Assembly (NCBI GenBank): GCA_964538885.1
Contig: CAZIHR010000079.1
Location: 1 to 5,192 of the forward strand
DNA: 5,192 bases
Direction: 5' to 3'
Origin: JAPOPJ01 sp964538885
GTDB lineage: Archaea > Thermoproteota > Nitrososphaeria > Nitrososphaerales > Nitrosopumilaceae
The position numbers and the translations under genes were made by a program. The notes under the pieces were generated by a model. It saw only the letters and a list, made by a program, of their open reading frames with translations. It searched no databases and was not told the DNA's origin. Positions 1-5,192 of the stretch are shown here, piece by piece (position 1 is the stretch's first letter; each line of letters starts with the position of its first letter).

Positions 1-138
1 GATGAGGCAGACGAGTCAGTCCGCATATCTATTGGCAGGCCCACCACAAAAGATGAGATAGATGATGCAATCTCTGATTTAGTACAAGCAGTAAATTATG
101 TACGATCCAAAGAAGAGCTTGTAGGACGTGTTGTATAA
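1..138 (+). CDS. sspA: Cysteine desulfurase, C-terminal end (probable SspA), 5' truncated by window edge
   Basis: Frame 1 is open from the first base to the TAA at 136-138 and gives 45 residues. The stretch VRISIGRPTTKDEID followed by an amphipathic helix (DDAISDLVQAVNYVRS) is typical of the C-terminal small domain of class-V aminotransferase-fold cysteine desulfurases (IscS/NifS/DndA/SspA), where a conserved R-[IVL]-S segment precedes the last helix. These PLP enzymes take sulfur from L-cysteine as a protein persulfide. The PLP lysine and the catalytic cysteine lie upstream of the window and cannot be checked. The protein ends soon after the last helix, without a long extra tail. Its stop overlaps the ATG of the DUF4007 gene by one base (TAATG), so the two are probably translationally coupled. 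Given the neighbours, the best reading is SspA, the sulfur donor for DNA phosphorothioation. A housekeeping IscS is the alternative, but the one-base overlap argues against it. Confidence 0.8.
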   Translation, partial: DEADESVRISIGRPTTKDEIDDAISDLVQAVNYVRSKEELVGRVV

Positions 139-1091
139 TGTTAATAACAGATGCCATACCTACTCCAACATTTGCAAACCACGAGTCATTCCATCTAAGA
201 TATAGTTGGCTCAAAAAAGCTTATGATGCAACACTGGAAAACGACAGGATATTTGTAAGTGATGATGCAACCATAAAACTTGGAGTAGGCAAGAACATGG
301 TCAGGGCAATCAGATTTTGGTCACTTGCATCTAAAATACTGGAATCTGGAAAGGGTCGACAAAACTCATCCATGTCTACAACATCTATTGGTAAAGCAAT
401 ATTTGATGATTCAAATGGACTTGATCCATATCTTGAGGATCCACAGACTTTGTGGCTTTTGCACTGGTTATTATTTGCGCCCCCTTGTCGCATTCCCGTA
501 TGGTGGATAATAATGAACGAGTTTTCTGCCACAAAAATTGAGAGGGGTGATCTGTTTGAGCACATATCCCAGAGAATAACGAATCTTGCAGAGTGGAAGA
601 CACCTAGTCCCAAATCCCTCAAAAAAGACATCGATGTATTTTTGCATACATATACCACCGAACAGGGCAACATCCCAATAGAGGAATATCTTGACTGCCC
701 GTTTCGACAGATGCGCATGATAAAACAGAACTCACAAGATGTGATGCGGTTTGTATTTGGGAGAAAGTTTGGTATGACTCCTGAAATTGTGACGTTTGCA
801 TGTATGGATTTTTTAGTCCGGTGCAATCTTTCATCAAAGAGTATATCTGTCTCTGAGCTTGCAACCAAATCAGGATGTGTTGGAAACGCATTCAAGCTTG
901 CAGAAAATGAGCTGGGAGAGATGCTTGGTGAGGCATGTAGAACATCAAGTAGCCTCAGAATGGAGACGGTAAACGGGGCATTACGTCTAGTATATGATGA
1001 TGCAGTAAAATCCGCCACAGAGATGCTCGGTATGGCGTATAATATTGATGCACCAAATATTTATCCAACTAAGGAGGTGCTTACATCATAA
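138..1091 (+). CDS. sspB: DUF4007 family protein, probable SspB DNA nickase of the phosphorothioation system
   Basis: This complete gene encodes 317 residues. DUF4007 hallmarks are visible: HESFHLRYSWLKKAYD at residues 15-30, then DDATIKLGVGKNMVRAIRFW at 42-61, a WLLHWLLF helix at 106-113, an acidic EEYLDCPFRQM segment at 182-192, and SELATKSGCVGNAFKL at 239-254. The LGVGKNMV motif resembles a nucleotide-binding loop but is not a Walker A sequence and should not be read as one. In characterised Ssp systems the protein at this position, SspB, is a DNA-nicking enzyme needed for single-strand phosphorothioate modification; I cannot point to the catalytic residues here. The start at ATG 138 is well supported because it overlaps the desulfurase stop by one base and the conserved domain begins within 20 residues. 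The last codons (K-E-V-L, residues 312-315) contain the ribosome-binding site for the next gene. I see no signal peptide or membrane segment, so it is presumably cytoplasmic. The DUF4007 call is firm; the nickase role is inferred from family and context. Confidence 0.8.
   Translation: MLITDAIPTPTFANHESFHLRYSWLKKAYDATLENDRIFVSDDATIKLGVGKNMVRAIRFWSLASKILESGKGRQNSSMSTTSIGKAIFDDSNGLDPYLEDPQTLWLLHWLLFAPPCRIPVWWIIMNEFSATKIERGDLFEHISQRITNLAEWKTPSPKSLKKDIDVFLHTYTTEQGNIPIEEYLDCPFRQMRMIKQNSQDVMRFVFGRKFGMTPEIVTFACMDFLVRCNLSSKSISVSELATKSGCVGNAFKLAENELGEMLGEACRTSSSLRMETVNGALRLVYDDAVKSATEMLGMAYNIDAPNIYPTKEVLTS
1071..1079 (+). promoter_or_regulatory. Strong Shine-Dalgarno sequence for the ATPase gene
   Basis: AAGGAGGTG lies inside the 3' end of the DUF4007 gene and is close to a perfect complement of the 3' end of 16S rRNA. 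It ends 8 bases before the ATA at 1088 but about 160 bases before the first in-frame ATG (1241). This placement decides the start of the ATPase gene: initiation is expected around 1085-1090, where no standard start codon exists. No out-of-frame ATG lies at the right distance either. Confidence 0.7.
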
Positions 1092-4000
1092 AGTCATCTG
1101 AATCTAGAACAAAGTCATCTAAATTTATTCCTCTTTTACACATAGTTACCATTCCACCAAAATCATATCCATCATCCAACATCGAATATGATAATATCAC
1201 ATCACTTGAGGGTTACATTCCAAGTGCAAGCACGTTTGAGATGGTTGGCAGACTTGTAGAGGGTCTGCAAGGTAGCAAAAACGGAAATATGCTATCAGTT
1301 ACAGGCCCGTATGGCTCTGGCAAGTCCACCATGGCAATATTTTTGAAGGGATTACTTGCGCCAAACAGATCTGCCGAATGGAGTACAGCATCCAAAATAC
1401 TACATAGTCAGCCACAGTATTACGAATCTCTGATACATGCACGACAAAAAGCTGGCATCCACAACGGAGGTGCCATACGGTGTTGTATAATGGCAAGAAA
1501 AGAACCAGTATCAATTACCATACTGCGTGGACTTGCTGCTGGCATTACAGAATACTTTGGCGACATCAAAAAATTTCCTGCTAGCAATTTAATATACAAA
1601 TATATTAAAAAAGACAAGATACCCGATACTGAAGATATCATAAAAATAATCAAGGCTGCCGCAACAGTTGCCCCCACACTAATTATGATAGATGAGTTTG
1701 GTAAAAATATAGAATATTTTGCAACAGATGAAACACAGCAAAGTGATCTTTTTTTGTTGCAAGAGCTTGCAGAGGGATTTCGTATGGAGAAAAAAATTCC
1801 GCTACACATCATAACACTACAGCACATGGCGTTTGAAGAATATGCTGTTGGTGCATCCACATCACAGAAAAAGGAATGGGCCAAGATACAGGGACGCTTT
1901 GAGGATATCCCGTTTGCAAACTCACCAGAGCAGACACGACATCTCATATCAAATACAATTCAACTAACCAAAAATGAGATATATAGAAAAAGTGTGGCAA
2001 GATGGGCAAGACAGCAACATAAGATGATCCGCGATATAGGTATTGGAATAGAGTTTACTTCCGAGATGATTGCATCGTGCTATCCACTAAATCCACTGTC
2101 TCTTGAAGTGATTCCAGAGCTCTGCTCAAGATATGGACAACGCGAAAGAACCATGTTATCGTTTCTGTCAGATTCCAAAAAATATACGGTTGCCACATTT
2201 ATCGATGAGCATTCTTGGAGCTCCAAGTCTCCCCCCACAGTCAACCTTGATATGCTGTATGATTTTTTCATATCTGGTACTGGGATGATTCATTCCAGCT
2301 CCCAGAATATAAGCAGATTGATGGAGATTGAAACTATAATTCGTGATGTTCACGGCCTGAATGATATAGAGAAAAAGACGCTGAAAACCATAGGAATGCT
2401 AAATCTGATAAGCAGGACAGGACATCTCAGGGCATCAAAGCGTATGATAGAGTATGCCATCGGAATAAATCCGATACATATTCTTGAAACACTTGAAAAA
2501 AGATCCATAATTACATACAGAGAACATGCTGATGAGTATCGAATTTGGCATGGTACAGATATTGACATTGCGGCAAAACTAGATACATATCGTAGTAGGT
2601 ATCAAGGTGTACCAATTATACCACTGTTACAAAAGGCAATCAAATTAGAGCCCATTGTAGCTGCAAAACATGGCATAAGGACTGGCACAATGCGCATCTT
2701 TGATAGAAGATTTGAATCATATAATGATACAGTTGGAAATTTTGACGGAATTATACTATACTGTACGGATGAAAATATTTCAGAGTGTGAAAAGCCCACG
2801 ATAACTGTAATAGCACCAGATACCACAGAGCTGCGCATTGCCGCAATTGAAGTTATTGCGATGCGTGACATTTTAGAGTCTGAAAAAGATCTTACATCTG
2901 ACTGGGTAGCAAGAACTGAACTAAGTGAGCGTCTTGCAGATGCAGAAGCCGGACTGGATATGGAGTTTGGTAATGCTTATGGCGTCTCTGCTAGATGGTC
3001 CCATTATACAAACGGTAAATATGAAAGACTTGAAGGCACTCCAAGTAGTATGGTATCACAGGTATGCGACAAAGTATACGATAAATCCCCCACATTTTAC
3101 AACGAGATGATAAATAGAACCAACCTTTCGGCACAGGGTTCAACTGCAAAAAAAGCTCTGCTAGAAGCCATGATATTGCATCCAGACAAATCTAAATTCG
3201 GCATAACAGGGAACGGTCCAGACAGAGCAATATATGAAGCGGTCTTTTTTCAAAATCACATTCATAAAATGGACAAGTCGCTAGGATGGACACTGTACAC
3301 GCCAAGAAACAGCAAAGTCACACCAGTGTGGAAAAAGATGCTAGATGTGGTGAAAAAATCAAAGGGACGCATTACAGTTTCTAAAATATATGATATTGTA
3401 AAGGCACCACCATTTGGTGTAAGGGATGGGCCACTACAGTTGGTGTTTCTTGCAATGATTATGGTAAATAGAGATAACATTGCCCTATATGAACATGGAA
3501 CGTTTGTGCCAAAGCTCAGGCCAGATATCGCAGAGAGAATGACAAAGAATCCAGAACACTTTGAAGTGAAATATTTTAGGCAGACTGCTGCAAGGAGGGC
3601 ACTTTTGGAGAAGGTTGCACGTGATCTAGATGTTACAACGGGTACAAGCTTACTTGATGTTGTGGGCCATCTAGTTCGCCTTGTATCTGTGCTTCCACCA
3701 CATATCAAGTCAACCAAAAAATTTGATGAAAATACAATATCTGTACGTAATAGTATACTCGATGCAAGAGAGCCAGATACGTTACTGTTTGAGTCCCTTC
3801 CAACTGCACTCAAATGTAAATCAGATATGAACAAAAAAGAGATAGCAAAGTTTTCAAAGAATTTGGTAAAATCTGCATCAAACTTGCAAAATGGTATGCA
3901 AAATATGTTCGATGAGATCAAAAATATGCTATACAAGTATACAGGAGTTACAGACAGGGTCAATCTGTCTAAGGCTGCCAAAGCAATAGAACGAGGCGTA

Positions 4001-4405
4001 ACAGATCATAAAACAAAGGTGTTTCTTGGAGCTATATCTGCTGATACTTTGGAGAAAGAAGAGAATTGGCTAAATTATATTGCAATGAGTTTAACGGATG
4101 TGCCACCTGCCGATTGGAAGGACGATCAAAGAGAGATGTTTTCCAATGAATTACAAATTATGGCAATAAAATTCAAGAGGCTTGCCGGGATATACTTTGC
4201 TGGCATGTCTAATAGTATGAGGAGAACTTCATTTCATGTTGCAATAACTCGCGCGGATGGGACAGAACGCCATGATATAGTGACACCGGATCCAGAGAAA
4301 AGTGAGGTAAACAAAGAAATCATTGCACAGCTAAAAAGAGTAGCAAAGCAGAAGGGACTAACTAAAAGTGATCTGTTAAATATCATAGCCATTTTGGATG
4401 AATAA
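1088..4405 (+). CDS. sspC: Large P-loop ATPase, probable SspC; non-canonical (ATA) start proposed
   Basis: From ATA 1088 the product is 1105 residues; from the first ATG (1241) it is 1054. Numbering here is from the ATG; add 51 for the long form. Walker A is GPYGSGKST at 22-30 (Lys28). Walker B is LIMIDEFGK with Asp151-Glu152. A conserved RYGQRERT block at 297-304 is a likely sensor or arginine-finger region. A winged-helix-like segment (RSIITYRE...YRIWHGTDIDI) lies near 421-443, followed by a GTMRIFDRRF motif near 483-492. Further blocks are FGITGNGPDRAIYEAVFF at 653-670 and APPFGVRDGPLQ near 722-733. The last ~100 residues are mostly helical. In Ssp systems SspC is the ATPase that works with SspB and SspD in DNA sulfur modification; its exact mechanical role here is inferred. 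Upstream residues such as SLEGYIPSASTFEM look like the natural lead-in to this ATPase domain, so 1241 is probably too short. The alternative is a related large defence NTPase such as BrxC/PglY, but the neighbours do not fit BREX. Confidence 0.75.
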   Translation: MKSSESRTKSSKFIPLLHIVTIPPKSYPSSNIEYDNITSLEGYIPSASTFEMVGRLVEGLQGSKNGNMLSVTGPYGSGKSTMAIFLKGLLAPNRSAEWSTASKILHSQPQYYESLIHARQKAGIHNGGAIRCCIMARKEPVSITILRGLAAGITEYFGDIKKFPASNLIYKYIKKDKIPDTEDIIKIIKAAATVAPTLIMIDEFGKNIEYFATDETQQSDLFLLQELAEGFRMEKKIPLHIITLQHMAFEEYAVGASTSQKKEWAKIQGRFEDIPFANSPEQTRHLISNTIQLTKNEIYRKSVARWARQQHKMIRDIGIGIEFTSEMIASCYPLNPLSLEVIPELCSRYGQRERTMLSFLSDSKKYTVATFIDEHSWSSKSPPTVNLDMLYDFFISGTGMIHSSSQNISRLMEIETIIRDVHGLNDIEKKTLKTIGMLNLISRTGHLRASKRMIEYAIGINPIHILETLEKRSIITYREHADEYRIWHGTDIDIAAKLDTYRSRYQGVPIIPLLQKAIKLEPIVAAKHGIRTGTMRIFDRRFESYNDTVGNFDGIILYCTDENISECEKPTITVIAPDTTELRIAAIEVIAMRDILESEKDLTSDWVARTELSERLADAEAGLDMEFGNAYGVSARWSHYTNGKYERLEGTPSSMVSQVCDKVYDKSPTFYNEMINRTNLSAQGSTAKKALLEAMILHPDKSKFGITGNGPDRAIYEAVFFQNHIHKMDKSLGWTLYTPRNSKVTPVWKKMLDVVKKSKGRITVSKIYDIVKAPPFGVRDGPLQLVFLAMIMVNRDNIALYEHGTFVPKLRPDIAERMTKNPEHFEVKYFRQTAARRALLEKVARDLDVTTGTSLLDVVGHLVRLVSVLPPHIKSTKKFDENTISVRNSILDAREPDTLLFESLPTALKCKSDMNKKEIAKFSKNLVKSASNLQNGMQNMFDEIKNMLYKYTGVTDRVNLSKAAKAIERGVTDHKTKVFLGAISADTLEKEENWLNYIAMSLTDVPPADWKDDQREMFSNELQIMAIKFKRLAGIYFAGMSNSMRRTSFHVAITRADGTERHDIVTPDPEKSEVNKEIIAQLKRVAKQKGLTKSDLLNIIAILDE
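1090..1120 (+). repeat. Short direct repeat of AAAGTCATCT, 21-base period
   Basis: AAAGTCATCT occurs exactly at 1090-1099 and again at 1111-1120. The period of 21 bases equals seven codons, so in the proposed ATPase frame both copies encode the same K-S-S residues (KSSESRT then KSSKFIP). The pair begins on the last two bases of the DUF4007 stop codon. It may be a small tandem duplication in the N-terminal tail or a chance match; a regulatory role is speculative. Confidence 0.5.
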
Positions 4406-4473
4406 ATTGTTGACTCTTGGTTTACGTATATTGCTTTGCAACACTTTTAACAATCAAGAAATGAATTGATATT
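4406..4473 (+). promoter_or_regulatory. Intergenic gap with a weak candidate archaeal promoter for the PAPS-reductase-like gene
   Basis: This is the only real gap between the genes, 68 bases against overlaps of one to a few bases upstream. An AT-rich box CTTTTAAC at 4444-4451 is centred about 26 bases before the GTG at 4474, the spacing expected between an archaeal TATA box and a transcription start, which would give a leaderless mRNA. A second AT-rich box, CGTATATT, sits at 4425-4432. No good Shine-Dalgarno sequence precedes the GTG. I see no hairpin plus T-run that would clearly terminate the upstream transcript. The boxes match consensus only weakly. Confidence 0.25.
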
Positions 4474-5192
4474 GTGTCTAGGCACGTATGTGGGATCTCA
4501 GGTGGTAAAGACTCGAGTGCACTCGCGGTGTACATGCGAGATAAAGTTCCAGACATGGAGTATTTCTTCTGTGATACAGGCGCCGAGCTGCCAGAGACGT
4601 ACGCATATCTTGCAAAGCTGGAGGTAGTTCTGGGGAAAAAAATAACTAAATTAAACTCGACGCGCAGCTTTGATCACTATTTTGAGGTGTTCCGGGGCAC
4701 ACTGCCGTCACCACAGATGAGGTGGTGCACGACACATCTCAAGATAAAACCTCTTGAGGACTGGTTAGGCGAGAGAGAGAGAGTAGTATCATATGTTGCT
4801 ATACGCGCAGATGAGAAGGGTAGAAAGGGCTATGTGTCCACAAAGCCCAACATAGAGACAGTATTTCCGTTCATTGAGGACGGTATTGACCATGCTGGTG
4901 TCATCAAGATTTTAGAGGATGCAGGGATAAATCTGCCAGACTATTACAAATGGAGAACGCGTTCAGGTTGTTACTTTTGCTTCTTTCAAAGAAAAACAGA
5001 GTGGGTAGGTTTAGCTGATAATCATCCAGATTTGTTTGAAAGGGCAGTCGCAATAGAGCAAAAGATACTCAAGGATGCAGGAGTTGCAGGCGATGCTGAT
5101 TTTGCATCAAGTGGAATGAAAGGTAGACAATACACATGGTCTGAAGGCGAGACGTTACAAGAGCTGCTTGCAAGACGAGACGAGATAATGAA
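4474..5192 (+). CDS. sspD: PP-loop / PAPS-reductase-like (DndC-like) protein, probable SspD, 3' truncated by window edge
   Basis: A GTG at 4474 opens a frame with 239 complete codons that is still open at the window end. The N terminus carries a PP-loop ATP-pyrophosphatase motif, SGGKDSS, at residues 9-15, followed by FFCDTGAELPET at 31-42, the usual second element of PAPS-reductase-like folds. RWCTTHLKIKP at 83-93 and a GCYFCF pair (Cys166, Cys169) supply cysteines in the arrangement seen in DndC-like proteins, which can hold an iron-sulfur cluster or carry persulfide; Cys6 and Cys33 are also present. This family adenylates and/or transfers sulfur. In Ssp systems SspD passes the sulfur mobilised by SspA to the DNA. 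The start is well fixed: an in-frame TGA lies at 4462-4464, GTG 4474 is the only start-type codon between it and the PP-loop, and the next ATG (4531) lies beyond the loop. The C-terminal region is outside the window. A sulfate-assimilation PAPS reductase is less likely, given the neighbours and the CxxC pair. Confidence 0.82.
   Translation, partial: MSRHVCGISGGKDSSALAVYMRDKVPDMEYFFCDTGAELPETYAYLAKLEVVLGKKITKLNSTRSFDHYFEVFRGTLPSPQMRWCTTHLKIKPLEDWLGERERVVSYVAIRADEKGRKGYVSTKPNIETVFPFIEDGIDHAGVIKILEDAGINLPDYYKWRTRSGCYFCFFQRKTEWVGLADNHPDLFERAVAIEQKILKDAGVAGDADFASSGMKGRQYTWSEGETLQELLARRDEIM

Noticed and set aside
181..300. LGVGKNMV in the DUF4007 protein as a Walker A P-loop
   Set aside because: It does not match GxxxxGK[ST] (Asn follows the Lys), and it is a recognised conserved feature of DUF4007 itself.
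221..1018. Long antisense open frame (265 codons) opposite the DUF4007 gene
   Set aside because: The translation is Ser/Ile/Cys-rich without recognisable motifs, and the sense strand carries clear DUF4007 conservation across the same span. It is a shadow of the real frame.
1420..1947. Antisense open frame with many Cys and Ser residues
   Set aside because: It lies opposite the Walker B region of the ATPase, and the cysteines are complements of GCA/ACA-rich sense codons rather than a metal-binding pattern.
3262..3981. Antisense open frame of 239 codons opposite the ATPase gene
   Set aside because: Low-complexity Ser/Phe/Leu-rich translation, no family resemblance and no plausible upstream signals; the sense frame is continuous and conserved-looking.
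4461..4469. ATGAATTGA two-codon mini-ORF just before the GTG start
   Set aside because: It has no ribosome-binding site, and a chance ATG in AT-rich DNA explains it.
4771..4783. GA dinucleotide run (about six and a half units) inside the PAPS-reductase-like gene, considered as a phase-variation tract
   Set aside because: It is too short for confident slippage switching, encodes an unremarkable E-R-E-R stretch, and the frame is intact.
1..5192. Dnd (dndABCDE) or BREX system instead of Ssp
   Set aside because: There is no SMC-like DndD, DndE, BrxL or PglX/PglZ in view, and the DUF4007 protein between a desulfurase and a large ATPase fits Ssp better. A fuller neighbourhood could still modify this.

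Overview
The window holds four consecutive plus-strand genes that read as a cysteine desulfurase (3' end only), a DUF4007 protein, a P-loop ATPase of about 1,100 residues and a PP-loop/PAPS-reductase-like protein (5' part only). This content and order match sspA-sspB-sspC-sspD of the Ssp DNA phosphorothioation (PT) system, in which a non-bridging phosphate oxygen of DNA is replaced by sulfur as a self-mark for anti-phage defence. The family calls rest on motifs read by eye. The Ssp assignment is strong by gene order but was not tested by a database search.

Layout: 1-138 is the C-terminal 45 codons of the desulfurase. Its TAA overlaps the ATG of the DUF4007 gene by one base (138-1091). The ATPase frame follows and ends at 4405. 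It has no ATG, GTG or TTG between its upstream in-frame stop (1070-1072) and ATG 1241, yet conserved-looking coding sequence lies before 1241. A strong Shine-Dalgarno sequence (1071-1079) points to an ATA codon at 1088 that overlaps the sspB stop. A 68-base gap (4406-4473) with a weak candidate archaeal promoter precedes the last gene, which starts at GTG 4474 and runs off the window end. There are no other genes, RNA genes, insertion sequences or CRISPR arrays that I can support.

How the genes would work together (known for the Ssp family, inferred here): SspA mobilises sulfur from L-cysteine as a persulfide; SspD activates and transfers it using its ATP-pyrophosphatase loop and cysteines; SspB nicks or handles the DNA strand; SspC supplies ATP-driven remodelling. 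A restriction partner such as SspE is not visible and could lie outside the window.

Organism: AT-rich DNA, heavy use of ATA for Ile and AGA/AGG for Arg, many TAA stops, 1-4 base gene overlaps and a possible leaderless start suggest an archaeon, perhaps a Nitrosopumilus-like member of the Thaumarchaeota. This is a compositional impression only; a low-GC bacterium cannot be excluded.
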